NCBI RefSeq assembly: GCF_002920615.1
Contig: NZ_PQSU01000056.1
Coordinates: 1-39,558 of the forward strand
Length of the DNA stretch: 39,558 bases
Direction of reading: 5' to 3'
Origin: Streptomyces sp. Ru62
GTDB lineage: Bacteria; Actinomycetota; Actinomycetes; Streptomycetales; Streptomycetaceae
The translations under genes and the position numbers were made by a program. The notes below the pieces were generated by a model. It was not told the DNA's origin, did not search any database, and saw only the letters and a list, made by a program, of their open reading frames with translations. Below, piece by piece: positions 32,262-39,558 of the stretch. Numbering within the stretch: position 1 is the stretch's first letter; each line of letters begins with the position of its first letter.

Positions 32262-32846
32262 TCACAGGCCGGGGGCGCCCCACACCGGGAACCAGCGGCC
32301 GAGGTCCTGCTCGATCCGCAGATCGTTCCCGAGCGTGGCCCTGAGCTGCAGTTCCAGCGCGGTGTCCCGCCGCTCGGCGGTGCCGGGCAGCGGGGCGAAC
32401 GGATAGAACGTGCCGCGCTTGTAGAGGTAGACGAGAGCCAGCTTCCGGCCGGTGCCGTCCGTGAACCCGGCCAGCGAGCACAGCAACTGCGGGCCGAAGC
32501 CGTTGACCTCCAGCGAACTGTTCACCGCGTGCAGATCGTTGACCAGTTCGGGCAGCTGGTCGGGGGAGCGCTGGGACACCAGCCAGGAGTAGCCGTAGGC
32601 GTCCCGGCGCAGCTCCACCGGCGGGCCGGCCCGGTCGATGTCCGCGTCCAGCAGTGCCTGCACCTCACGGTGCATCTGCTCGAAGGCCGCGCCCTCCACC
32701 GTGGCGAAGCACACCGCCCCGCCCCCGGTCGGCGTGAATCCCGCCGCCGCCTCCAGCGTCACGGCCGCCGACGGCAGCGCGAAGAGCCGGTCGAGATCGG
32801 GCGCGACCGGTTTCGTACGGCCGAGCAGGATGTCCAGCAGCCCCAA
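32262..32846 (-). CDS. pspAB: PspA-associated protein PspAB
   Basis: This is a 194-residue cytoplasmic protein of the PspAB family, which in actinobacteria is encoded beside an HtpX-like protease and linked to PspA membrane-stress function. Family-like segments are MGLLDILLGRTKPVAPDLDR at the N-terminus, YGYSWLVSQRSPDQLPELV in the middle and LALVYLYKRGTFYPFAP near the C-terminus. The ATG at 32846 begins 3 nt after the htpX stop codon, so the two are translationally coupled. The biochemical role is not established. Confidence 0.85.
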   Translation of the reverse strand: MGLLDILLGRTKPVAPDLDRLFALPSAAVTLEAAAGFTPTGGGAVCFATVEGAAFEQMHREVQALLDADIDRAGPPVELRRDAYGYSWLVSQRSPDQLPELVNDLHAVNSSLEVNGFGPQLLCSLAGFTDGTGRKLALVYLYKRGTFYPFAPLPGTAERRDTALELQLRATLGNDLRIEQDLGRWFPVWGAPGL

Positions 32847-32849
32847 CGG

Positions 32850-33770
32850 TCAGCCCGCCTTCCCCGGGGTGGCGGCCTCGCCCAGCTCCGCCGAGATCCG
32901 GGCCAGCTGCTCCAGCCGCTGCTCCAGGGTCGGGTGCGTGGAGAAGAACCGCTCGATGCCGGGCTCCCGGCCGGTCGCCGGGGTGAAGTAGAACGCGTTG
33001 AACGCCTGCGCCGTGCGCAGGTCCTTGGTCGGGATCCTCGCGATCTCCCCGGAGACCTTGGTGAGCGCCGCCGCCAGCGCCGAGGGCCGGCCGGTCAGGT
33101 GCGCCGCAGCGCGGTCCGCCGCCAGCTCCCGGTACCGGGACAGCGACCGGATCAGCAGGAAGCTGATCGCGTACACGGCCGCCGAGACGCCCAGCACGGC
33201 GGCGAACACGGCGGCGGTGTTCTGGTCCCGGCGGCCGCCGCCGAAGACCTGGGAGTAGAAGGCGAACCGCACGATCAGGCCCGCGAGCACCCCGAGGAAC
33301 GACGCGATCGTGATCACCGCGACGTCCTTGTGCCGCACGTGCGACAGCTCGTGCGCGAGCACGCCCTCCAGCTCCGCCGGCTCCAGCCGGCGCAGCAGCC
33401 CGGTGGTCACACAGACGACCGCGTGCTCGGGGCTGCGCCCGGTCGCGAACGCGTTCGGCATGTCCATCGCGGACACGGCGACCACCGGCCTGGGCATGTC
33501 CGCGATGGCGCACAGCCGGTCGACCACGGCATGCAGCTCGGGATACTCCTCCCGCTCCACGACCCGCCCGCGCATGGCGAACATCGCGATCCGGTCGGAG
33601 AACCAGAACTGCGCCACGAACAGCGCCCCGATCAGGAAGGCGACCAGCACCCAGGACTTCAGCAGCACGATCAGTGCGGCGACGAAGCCCACGTACAGCA
33701 GCCCGAGCAGGAACAGCGTGAGACCCATGCGCACGGTCAGTCGCCGATCGCTCCGGAACCGGCTCCGCAT
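32850..33770 (-). CDS. htpX: HtpX-family membrane zinc metalloprotease (M48)
   Basis: This membrane-bound endopeptidase probably degrades misfolded membrane proteins. The 306 residues show two N-terminal membrane helices (about 15-58), the zinc motif HELSH (His140, Glu141, His144), two more hydrophobic segments (151-172 and 187-207), and the third ligand Glu215 in SRYRELAADR. The C-terminal STHPTLEQRLEQL is typical of M48B enzymes. The ATG at 33770 follows a weak GGGGTGA site; an alternative Met at residue 15 would cut into the first helix. It forms a two-gene operon with pspAB. The 129-nt upstream region holds its promoter, but no clear element was recognised. Confidence 0.93.
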   Translation of the reverse strand: MRSRFRSDRRLTVRMGLTLFLLGLLYVGFVAALIVLLKSWVLVAFLIGALFVAQFWFSDRIAMFAMRGRVVEREEYPELHAVVDRLCAIADMPRPVVAVSAMDMPNAFATGRSPEHAVVCVTTGLLRRLEPAELEGVLAHELSHVRHKDVAVITIASFLGVLAGLIVRFAFYSQVFGGGRRDQNTAAVFAAVLGVSAAVYAISFLLIRSLSRYRELAADRAAAHLTGRPSALAAALTKVSGEIARIPTKDLRTAQAFNAFYFTPATGREPGIERFFSTHPTLEQRLEQLARISAELGEAATPGKAG

Positions 33771-33899
33771 CTTGCATCACCCCGCAGTCAGGCACTCGTC
33801 CCGCTGTCCAGTGTGCACCTGCGCATTGCCATGAGCTGGTCCGGAACGTCCCCAGGAGCAGCAAAATGTCCCTGTGTGTCACCGGTGCGGTGCCGTGGG

Positions 33900-35276
33900 T
33901 CAGCCCAGCAGGGCGCGGCCCCGGACCAGCAGTCGGACGACCTCCGGCTCCGACCGGCTCCCCACTCCCCAGCGCAGTGCGCTCCGCACCACCGCTTCTG
34001 CCCGCGTCCGCAGCCGTTCGTCGGGATCGCCGAGCAGCGCCACGGCCGCCCGCAGGCGTACGACCTCGCCGTGCGCGTACAGCAGCCGCCACGCCGACAC
34101 CCGCACCCAGCGGGGGCGTGCCGGATCCAGCCGCCGCAGCAGTTCCCGCTCCGGCAGTCCGGCGGCCGACGGCAGCAGGGCGAGCGTGGTCTCGCGCACC
34201 ACGCCGGGTGCCGGGTCGTCCAGCATTCGCCACATCCGCCGTACGTCCGTCACGTCCAGCGTCCGCAGCCCGGCCACGGCCCGTGCCCGCACCCCCGGTG
34301 CCGGATGATCCAGCAGCGGCCACAGCAGGGCGGCGTCCGCGCGCGTCCCGCACTCCGCGAGCCCGATCGCGGCACCGGGCGGCAGCACCGGGTCGGCGGC
34401 CCCCGCACAGCGCGCCCGGTACCAGAACAGCGGATCGGTCCCGTGCTGCCGCAGGACATAGCGGGCGCAGGCCCGCACCAGCGCCGACCGGTCCGCGAGG
34501 AAGTCCGCCGCCCGGTCCGGCCGGTCCAGCCGCCGCAGCGCGGTCACGCCGGCCGACCGGGCCTGCGGGCTGCGGGCGCCGAGCAGAGCGTCCAGCACCT
34601 CCGCCGCGGTGTCGTGCGTGACGGAGGTGAGCGCCGCGTCCGCGCACAGCGTCTGTACGACGGCGTCGTCGTCGCGGGCGGCGGCGCGGGCCAGTTCGGC
34701 GGCGGAGAGGAAGCCCTCCTCGACGGCGAGCCCGTACGCGAACCGGCGTACCGTACGGTCACCGGACGCGAGCAGCGGGGCCAGCCGCTCCCGGGGCGCC
34801 CGCCGCAGCACGTCACCGAGCAGGCCCATGGCGAAGTCGCCGCGGTGACGGTCGCCCAGGCGCCGGACCAGCGGGGCGAGCGGTGCGGCCGTTACGGCGT
34901 CCAGCGCCTCGGTGAGCCGGTCCCGGGCCCGTGCCCGCACCGGCTCCGCCCAGTCGGTGCACCGCACGACCACGAGGGGGAGCAGCGCCGGACGGCCGGC
35001 GACCCGGCCCAGCGCACGGTGCCGGACCCTGCCGTCTCGGTGGCACAGGGCGACGGCGAGCCGGGCGTCGCTCAGCGGATCGCCGGCGGCCAGGGCGGCG
35101 AGCAGGGCGCGCTCGTCGGCCGACCGCTCCCAGCCGTGGGCCGACGGCCCGCTCCACTCCACCGCCCGCACGCCCTCGTCCAGCTCCAGCCAGGCCGCCG
35201 GGTCGCCGGTGTCGAGGACGTCCGGCAGCGCCGCGCCCTCGGCGAGGCGAAGTGCCGCCGCGACGCCCTCCCGCAA
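33900..35276 (-). CDS. HEAT-repeat-like helical protein
   Basis: This 458-residue, probably cytoplasmic protein is built almost entirely of short alpha-helical repeats of about 30 residues with the form DPxxxVRxxAVAALRxLD (for example HPAPGVRARAVAGLRTLDVT and DPAPGVVRETTLALLPSAAG). Such solenoids are scaffolds for protein or nucleic acid binding. DNA glycosylases of the AlkD type also use HEAT repeats, but no AlkD motif is evident. The start is TTG 35276, supported by AGGAGG 6 nt upstream; no ATG or GTG nearby is as good. It lies 48 nt downstream of the small membrane protein gene, probably in one operon. The function is unknown. Confidence 0.8.
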   Translation of the reverse strand: MREGVAAALRLAEGAALPDVLDTGDPAAWLELDEGVRAVEWSGPSAHGWERSADERALLAALAAGDPLSDARLAVALCHRDGRVRHRALGRVAGRPALLPLVVVRCTDWAEPVRARARDRLTEALDAVTAAPLAPLVRRLGDRHRGDFAMGLLGDVLRRAPRERLAPLLASGDRTVRRFAYGLAVEEGFLSAAELARAAARDDDAVVQTLCADAALTSVTHDTAAEVLDALLGARSPQARSAGVTALRRLDRPDRAADFLADRSALVRACARYVLRQHGTDPLFWYRARCAGAADPVLPPGAAIGLAECGTRADAALLWPLLDHPAPGVRARAVAGLRTLDVTDVRRMWRMLDDPAPGVVRETTLALLPSAAGLPERELLRRLDPARPRWVRVSAWRLLYAHGEVVRLRAAVALLGDPDERLRTRAEAVVRSALRWGVGSRSEPEVVRLLVRGRALLG

Positions 35277-35324
35277 TGTACGCCTCCTGCTCGTGTCGCC
35301 CGCTCGATTCTTCCGGCTCGGCTC

Positions 35325-35579
35325 CTAGTACGGCGAACGCATCTGCGCGTACCCCAGCAGCACGATGACCACGGCCACGCAGCCGAGGACCACGGCCGTC
35401 GAGACCCAGGAGGACCGGCGCGGCACCGGGTCCGGGTCGGCGCGGAAGGGCGCCGGGTCCGGCGGGTTCTCCTTCCAGCGGGCGGCGAGCATGCGGGCCC
35501 GGGCGGAGGGCTCCTTGTGCTCGGCGGAGTTCGCCCAGGTGTGATCGAACTCGCGCTCCCAGTCGTTCTGTTCCGGCAT
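35325..35579 (-). CDS. Small single-pass membrane protein
   Basis: This 84-residue protein has unknown function. It has a charged, probably cytoplasmic N-terminal half (MPEQNDWEREFDHTWANSAE, then ARARMLAARWKENPP) and one C-terminal membrane helix (STAVVLGCVAVVIVLLGYA, residues about 59-77). The ATG at 35579 has GAGAGAGG somewhat far upstream. It is the first gene of a likely pair with the HEAT-repeat protein, so it could anchor that protein at the membrane (inference). Confidence 0.75.
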   Translation of the reverse strand: MPEQNDWEREFDHTWANSAEHKEPSARARMLAARWKENPPDPAPFRADPDPVPRRSSWVSTAVVLGCVAVVIVLLGYAQMRSPY

Positions 35580-35678
35580 CCCCGTTCAACCTCTCTCGTC
35601 CGACACGGTCCGGAGGGATGATCTCCCGACAATAGGAAGTCTGGGAAGCGGGAAAGGTTGCACGGGGGCGGAAGCCGG

Positions 35679-36668
35679 TCAGCCGGAGCGGCGGAAACGG
35701 CTCCGGTACTCCGTGGGTGTCGTGTCGAGCGTGCGGCGGAACGCCCGGATCAGCGTGTCGGTCGTACCGAAGCCGCACGCGGAGGCGACGCGGTCCAGGG
35801 TGTCGTCCGTGGTTTCGAGCCGGTTCCGGGCCGCCTCGACACGGGCCGCCTCGACGTAGGCGGCCGGGGTCATGCCGAGCTCCGCCTTGAAGATCCGGGC
35901 GAGCTGTCGCTCGCTGAGGTGGGCGTGCCGGGCCAGGTCGGCGAGGGTCAGCGGCCCGGCGAGGTGCTCGGCGACGACATGGCGCAGGCCGGCCATGCGC
36001 GGGGTGGCCGAGACGGGTTCGACGGGCACGCTGAACTGGCTCTGCCCACCCGGCCGCTTCAGGTACATGACCAGCTGCCGGGCGACCCGCAGGGCGACGG
36101 CCTCCCCGAAGTCCTCGGCGACCAGCGCGAGGGCCAGGTCCAGGCAGGCACTGATGCCCGCGCCGGTCCACACCCCGCCGTCCCGGATGAAGATCGGGTC
36201 GGCGTCGACCTCGACCGAGGGGTGCTCGGCGGCGAGCTGCCGGGCGGTCGACCAGTGGGTGGTGGCCCGCCTGCCGTCCAGCAGACCGGCGGCGGCGAGC
36301 AGGTGGGCGCCCACGCAGACGGAGGCGACGCGCCGGCTGCGGGCGGCGAGCGTCCGTACCCAGGCGACGACGGCGGGGTCGGCCAGGGCGTGCACCCGCC
36401 GCTCCTCGTCGACCTCGACCGAGCCCGGCACCAGCAGCGTGTCGATGGCACGCCCCGACGCGTCCGCGAAGGTGAGGTCGGGCAGCACCCGCACCCCGGC
36501 GGCGGTGGTGACCGGGTCCAGGGTGGCGGCGGCCAGAGCCACCTCGTAACCGGTCTCCTCGCCGCCCTCGCGGCGGAACAGGGCGAACACCTCCGGCGGC
36601 CCGGTGACGTCCAGCAGGTCGACGCCGTCGAACAGCATGATCACCACGAACCGCCGGCTCCCGCCCAC
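35679..36668 (-). CDS. GlxA-type AraC-family regulator (DJ-1/PfpI sensor plus AraC DNA-binding domain)
   Basis: This 329-residue regulator has two domains. The N-terminal class-I glutamine-amidotransferase-like (DJ-1/PfpI) domain (about 5-190) contains the cysteine motif RVASVCVGAHLLAAAGLL. The C-terminal AraC domain has two helix-turn-helices (LADLARHAHLSERQLARIFK and the pair TLDRVASACGF plus TTDTLIRAFRR). The start is GTG 36668 with GGAGGGGGAGGG directly upstream; ATG 36638 inside the first strand is less likely. It is divergent from the isochorismatase-like gene and probably controls it. The inducer is unknown. Confidence 0.9.
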   Translation of the reverse strand: MGGSRRFVVIMLFDGVDLLDVTGPPEVFALFRREGGEETGYEVALAAATLDPVTTAAGVRVLPDLTFADASGRAIDTLLVPGSVEVDEERRVHALADPAVVAWVRTLAARSRRVASVCVGAHLLAAAGLLDGRRATTHWSTARQLAAEHPSVEVDADPIFIRDGGVWTGAGISACLDLALALVAEDFGEAVALRVARQLVMYLKRPGGQSQFSVPVEPVSATPRMAGLRHVVAEHLAGPLTLADLARHAHLSERQLARIFKAELGMTPAAYVEAARVEAARNRLETTDDTLDRVASACGFGTTDTLIRAFRRTLDTTPTEYRSRFRRSG

Positions 36669-36710
36669 GCCCTCCCCCTCCGGATGTCCGGATCTGCAAG
36701 TTACCTGACA

Positions 36711-36740
36711 TTGCTGCCATGCGGGGCGGCTGCCTAGCGT
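36711..36740 (+). promoter_or_regulatory. Candidate promoter of the isochorismatase-like gene
   Basis: TTGCTG (36711-36716) and TAGCGT (36735-36740), spaced 18 nt, resemble a housekeeping promoter. The overlapping minus-strand repeat TGGCA-GCAA-TGTCA (36707-36720) is a possible binding site for the divergent GlxA-type regulator. Confidence 0.45.
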
Positions 36741-36779
36741 GATCGCCGTACCCACGCCACCACCCGAGGAGGGGCTGCC

Positions 36780-37370
36780 ATGCCCAGCACGACCCTGCGC
36801 GACCTGAACGGCCTCGACCAGACCCCGGCCTCGCTCGCCGGCTCCACGCTGATCCTGGTCGACTACCAGAACACCTACACACGGGGCGTACTGGAACTGG
36901 CGGGCTGGGACGCCGCCCTCGACGCGGCGGCCGGACTGCTGGCGACGGCACGGGACGCGGGCGCCCGGGTGATCCACGTCGTCCACGACGGCGGCCCGGG
37001 CACCCCGTACGACATCCGGGCCGAGATCGGTCGCATCCACCCCCGCGTCGCCCCCCTCGACGGCGAAGCAGTCGTCGTCAAGACCGCCCCCGACGCGTTC
37101 CACGGCACCGACCTCGCCGAGCACGTGGACGCCGCCGGCCACCAGGACGTGGTGATCGCCGGCTTCATGACCCACATGTGCGTCCTGTTCACCGCGCAGG
37201 GCGCGTTCCTGCGCGGCAACCGCCCCACCGTGGTGGCCGACGCCTGCGCGACCCGCCCGCTGCGGACGCCGCTCGGCGAGGTGACCGCGGAGCAGCTCCA
37301 CCACAGCGCCCTCGCCACCGTCGCCGACCTCTACGGCGTGGTCGTACCGTCGGCGTCCGTGCGGGCCTGA
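36780..37370 (+). CDS. Isochorismatase-like cysteine hydrolase
   Basis: This is a 196-residue cytoplasmic hydrolase of the isochorismatase/nicotinamidase superfamily. The triad is visible as Asp28 in LILVDYQNTY, Lys101 in VVVKTAPDAF and the nucleophile Cys134 in GFMTHMCV, where the preceding non-proline cis-peptide is typical of the family. The ATG at 36780 has GAGGAGG 6 nt upstream. It is divergently paired with a GlxA-type regulator, a common pairing. The substrate is unknown; amide or enol-ether compounds are typical for the family. A bidirectional terminator follows. Confidence 0.9.
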   Translation: MPSTTLRDLNGLDQTPASLAGSTLILVDYQNTYTRGVLELAGWDAALDAAAGLLATARDAGARVIHVVHDGGPGTPYDIRAEIGRIHPRVAPLDGEAVVVKTAPDAFHGTDLAEHVDAAGHQDVVIAGFMTHMCVLFTAQGAFLRGNRPTVVADACATRPLRTPLGEVTAEQLHHSALATVADLYGVVVPSASVRA

Positions 37371-37382
37371 GCCCGTCGAACG

Positions 37383-37422
37383 CCGAGGCCCCGCCGTTCC
37401 CGGGGGAGCGGCGGGGCCTCGG
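37383..37422. terminator. Bidirectional terminator, isochorismatase-like gene/glnA
   Basis: A perfect 14-bp stem, CCGAGGCCCCGCCG (37383-37396) with its complement (37409-37422), and a 12-nt loop between the convergent stop codons at 37370 and 37443. Confidence 0.85.
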
Positions 37423-37442
37423 TCAGCGCCTCGGCGCGTCTG

Positions 37443-38852
37443 TCACACGTCGAAGTACAGCTCGAACTCGTGCGGGTGCGGACGCAGCTGGAGCGGGGCG
37501 ATCTCGTTGGTGCGCTTGAAGTCGATCCACGTCTCGATCAGGTCGGACGTGAACACGTCGCCCTGGAGGAGGAACTCGTGGTCGGCCTCCAGCGCATCGA
37601 GGACGGCGTTCAGCGAGGTCGGGACCTGGGCGACGTTGGCGTGCTCCTCGGGAGCCAGCTCGTACAGGTCCTTGTCGATCGGCTCGGCCGGCTCGATCTT
37701 GTTCTTGATGCCGTCCAGGCCCGCGAGGAGCAGGGCCGAGAAGGCCAGGTACGGGTTGCCGGAGGAGTCGGGCGCGCGGAACTCGACGCGCTTGGCCTTC
37801 GGGTTGGAGCCCGTGATCGGGATGCGCATCGCGGCGGAGCGGTTGCGCTGCGAGTACACCAGGTTGATCGGAGCCTCGAAGCCCGGCACCAGACGGTGGT
37901 ACGAGTTCACCGTCGGGTTGGTGAAGGCCAGCAGCGACGGGGCGTGCTTGAGGATGCCGCCGATGTAGTAGCGGGCGGTGTCCGACAGGCCCGCGTAACC
38001 GGCCTCGTCGTAGAACAGCGGGTCGCCGTTGCTCCACAGCGACTGGTGCACGTGCATGCCCGAGCCGTTGTCACCGAAGATCGGCTTCGGCATGAAGGTC
38101 GCGGTCTTGCCGTTGCGCCAGGCGACGTTCTTCACGATGTACTTGAAGAGCTGGAGGTCGTCGGCGGCGGCGAGCAGGGTGTTGAACTTGTAGTTGATCT
38201 CCGCCTGGCCGGCCGTGCCCACCTCGTGGTGCTGGCGCTCGACCTTCAGACCGGACCGCTCCAGCTCCAGGGAGATCTCGGCGCGCAGGTCGGCGAAGTG
38301 GTCGACCGGAGCCACCGGGAAGTAGCCGCCCTTGTAGCGGACCTTGTATCCACGGTTGTTCTCCAGGGCGCCGGTGTTCCAGGCGCCCGCCTCGGAGTCG
38401 ATGTGGTAGAAGGACTCGTTCGCGGAGGTGGCGAAACGCACGCTGTCGAAGACGTAGAACTCGGCCTCGGGGCCGAAGTACGCGGTGTCCGCGATCCCGG
38501 TCGAGGCCAGGTACGCCTCGGCCTTCTTCGCCACGTTGCGCGGGTCACGGGAGTACTGCTCGCCCGTGATCGGGTCGTGGATGAAGAAGTTGATGTTGAG
38601 GGTCTTGTCGCGGCGGAACGGGTCCACACGGGAGGTGGACAGGTCGGCGCGCAGAGCCATGTCGGACTCGTGGATGGCCTGGAAACCACGGATCGACGAT
38701 CCGTCGAAGGCCAGCTCCTCGTCCGGGTCGAACGCCTCAACGGGCACCGTGAAGTGCTGCATGACGCCCGGCAGGTCGCAGAAGCGGACGTCGATGAACT
38801 TGACGTCCTCGTCCGCGATGAACTTCTTGGCCTCGTCGGCGTTCTGGAACAT
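37443..38852 (-). CDS. glnA: Glutamine synthetase type I (GlnA)
   Basis: This is the main ammonia-assimilating enzyme, a dodecameric ATP-dependent ligase of glutamate and ammonia. The 469 residues include FDGSSIRGFQAIHESDM, FGPEAEFYVFD, HHEVGTAGQAEINYKF, FMPKPIFGDNGSGMHVHQS (the ammonia/ATP site region) and NRSAAMRIP. The adenylylation loop reads DKDLYELAPEE with the tyrosine at exactly residue 397, the classical site modified by GlnE. The ATG at 38852 has AGGAGGAG upstream; the longer in-frame start at 38921 lies in the leader and is rejected. A GlnR box at 38950-38987 indicates nitrogen control. GlnE of the same window is its expected modifying enzyme. Confidence 0.98.
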   Translation of the reverse strand: MFQNADEAKKFIADEDVKFIDVRFCDLPGVMQHFTVPVEAFDPDEELAFDGSSIRGFQAIHESDMALRADLSTSRVDPFRRDKTLNINFFIHDPITGEQYSRDPRNVAKKAEAYLASTGIADTAYFGPEAEFYVFDSVRFATSANESFYHIDSEAGAWNTGALENNRGYKVRYKGGYFPVAPVDHFADLRAEISLELERSGLKVERQHHEVGTAGQAEINYKFNTLLAAADDLQLFKYIVKNVAWRNGKTATFMPKPIFGDNGSGMHVHQSLWSNGDPLFYDEAGYAGLSDTARYYIGGILKHAPSLLAFTNPTVNSYHRLVPGFEAPINLVYSQRNRSAAMRIPITGSNPKAKRVEFRAPDSSGNPYLAFSALLLAGLDGIKNKIEPAEPIDKDLYELAPEEHANVAQVPTSLNAVLDALEADHEFLLQGDVFTSDLIETWIDFKRTNEIAPLQLRPHPHEFELYFDV

Positions 38853-38949
38853 CCAGCTCCTCCTACTCCCGACCGTCCTCGCCGGGGTGGTAGATCGTTC
38901 GTGCGGCCAGTGCGGTGGCACACGCTGGTCTCGACCCTAGGGACGGGTG

Positions 38950-38987
38950 ATTTCTCGGGCGTGACCCATTTGTTTCGCAGAAGTTAA
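38950..38987 (-). promoter_or_regulatory. Four-element GlnR box upstream of glnA
   Basis: On the minus strand the 5-mers TTAAC, GAAAC, GTCAC and GAAAT are separated by 6 nt each. This is a strong match to the GlnR pattern gTnAc-n6-GaAAc twice, as described for S. coelicolor glnA. It lies 98-135 bp before the start codon. Confidence 0.88.
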
Positions 38988-39030
38988 CCGGCCACGTGTC
39001 CACCGTAGCCCCGACACACCCCTGTGCGTA

Positions 39031-39048
39031 GTGCCCGAAACCGGGCAC
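39031..39048. promoter_or_regulatory. Dyad just upstream of the RDD gene
   Basis: GTGCCCG-AAAC-CGGGCAC is a perfect 7-bp inverted repeat with a 4-nt centre, ending 14 bp before the RDD gene start. It could be an operator or an RNA hairpin. No binding protein is recognised. Confidence 0.45.
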
Positions 39049-39062
39049 AGTACCGTGGAGGC

Positions 39063-39530
39063 GTGGACAACAGGCAGGCAATCGGATCGTGGCTCTCCGG
39101 GCCGCGCGCGGCCATGGAAGAGGCGGGCGCCGACTTCGGGTACCGCGGTGAACAGCTCGGTCTCCCGGAGCACGGACCGAACTCGATCGCACGGCCCGGA
39201 CGGCGCCTCGGCGCGATCGCCGTGGACTGGGCGCTGTGCGTCCTGATCGCATACGGCCTGATCACCGACGGCTACAGCCCCGCTACGAGCAACTGGGCGC
39301 TCGGCGTCTTCTTCGTCCTGAGCGCCCTGACCGTCGGCACGGTCGGCTTCACCCCCGGCAAGCGACTCTTCGGCATCCGGGTCGTCGCCCTCCGGACCGG
39401 CACGGTCAACCCGGGACGCGCCCTGCTGCGCACGGTCCTGCTCTGCCTCGCGATCCCCGCCCTGATCTGGGACCGCGACGGCCGCGGCCTGCACGACCGG
39501 CTCGCGAAGACGGTCGAGGTACGCATCTGA
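39063..39530 (+). CDS. RDD-family membrane protein
   Basis: This 155-residue integral membrane protein has a cytoplasmic N-terminal region (VDNRQAIGSWLSGPRAAMEE) followed by RPGRRLGAIAVDWALCVLIA, where the RDD-type R-x6-D appears as RRLGAIAVD. A second hydrophobic segment (NWALGVFFVLSALTVGTVGF), the GKRLFGIRVV motif and a third segment with DRDGRGLHDRLAKT are all typical of RDD proteins. The start is GTG 39063, which follows GGAGG with only a 1-nt gap, so the exact start is uncertain; the protein beginning (M)DNRQ fits the gene always found beside glnA. Function is unproven; transport has been suggested for the family. Confidence 0.88.
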   Translation: MDNRQAIGSWLSGPRAAMEEAGADFGYRGEQLGLPEHGPNSIARPGRRLGAIAVDWALCVLIAYGLITDGYSPATSNWALGVFFVLSALTVGTVGFTPGKRLFGIRVVALRTGTVNPGRALLRTVLLCLAIPALIWDRDGRGLHDRLAKTVEVRI

Positions 39531-39558
39531 CGGTCAGGACGGCCGTGAGAAGGATCGG

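Overview
The window is a high-GC actinobacterial chromosome segment that is almost certainly from a Streptomyces. The reasons are strong G/C third-position bias, AGGAGG-type ribosome binding sites, frequent GTG/TTG starts, and a gene order (glnA - glnII - starch/maltose cluster - glnE) matching my memory of the S. coelicolor glnA-to-glnE region. I see no mobile element, CRISPR array, tRNA or rRNA. It looks like ordinary core chromosome.

Layout. (1) 1-4068: glnE, the glutamine synthetase adenylyltransferase, overlapping tail-to-tail with a PAP2/AUR1-type membrane phosphatase gene. (2) 4069-17635: a starch and maltodextrin utilisation locus. It holds malR (LacI repressor), divergent malEFG (ABC importer without its own ATPase), a cytoplasmic alpha-glucosidase, a secreted alpha-amylase and a giant secreted protein with two complete GH13 catalytic modules (amylase plus pullulanase). 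CTTGC/GCAAG-type operator half-sites occur at the malR-malE, amylase and pullulanase upstream regions, and hairpins separate most cistrons. (3) 17636-25161: assorted small genes. These are a tautomerase-like protein, a TetR regulator, a TPR gene, a sigma-like membrane fusion, a lipoprotein, a DUF1996 secreted protein with a Gln/Gly linker, an epimerase, and a degenerate tandem repeat. (4) 25162-27420: an orphan winged-helix regulator with a possible 40-residue upstream peptide, then glnII with a four-element GlnR box. (5) 27462-30056: a MarR regulator divergent from an alpha/beta hydrolase, a second Gln-rich-linker membrane/secreted protein, and an ArsC/Spx-like protein. (6) 30131-31828: a 104-residue unknown protein and a convergent AlkZ/YcaQ-type (HTH_42) protein, each preceded by a RecA-NDp/PafBC-type DNA-damage promoter motif. 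(7) 31961-35579: a small membrane protein, pspAB-htpX (envelope stress), and a HEAT-repeat protein with a small membrane protein. (8) 35679-39530: a GlxA-type AraC regulator divergent from an isochorismatase-like hydrolase, glnA (adenylylatable GSI) with a GlnR box nearly superimposable on that of glnII, and an RDD membrane protein.

How the genes work together. The nitrogen genes form one regulatory story. GlnR-type boxes precede both glutamine synthetase genes, and GlnA carries the Tyr397 that the GlnE encoded here would adenylylate. The starch genes form a second. Extracellular amylase and amylopullulanase would make maltodextrins, MalEFG imports them with an ATPase encoded elsewhere, the alpha-glucosidase cleaves them inside, and MalR would tie them together. 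The least described signal is the apparent DNA-damage pair at 30131-31828.
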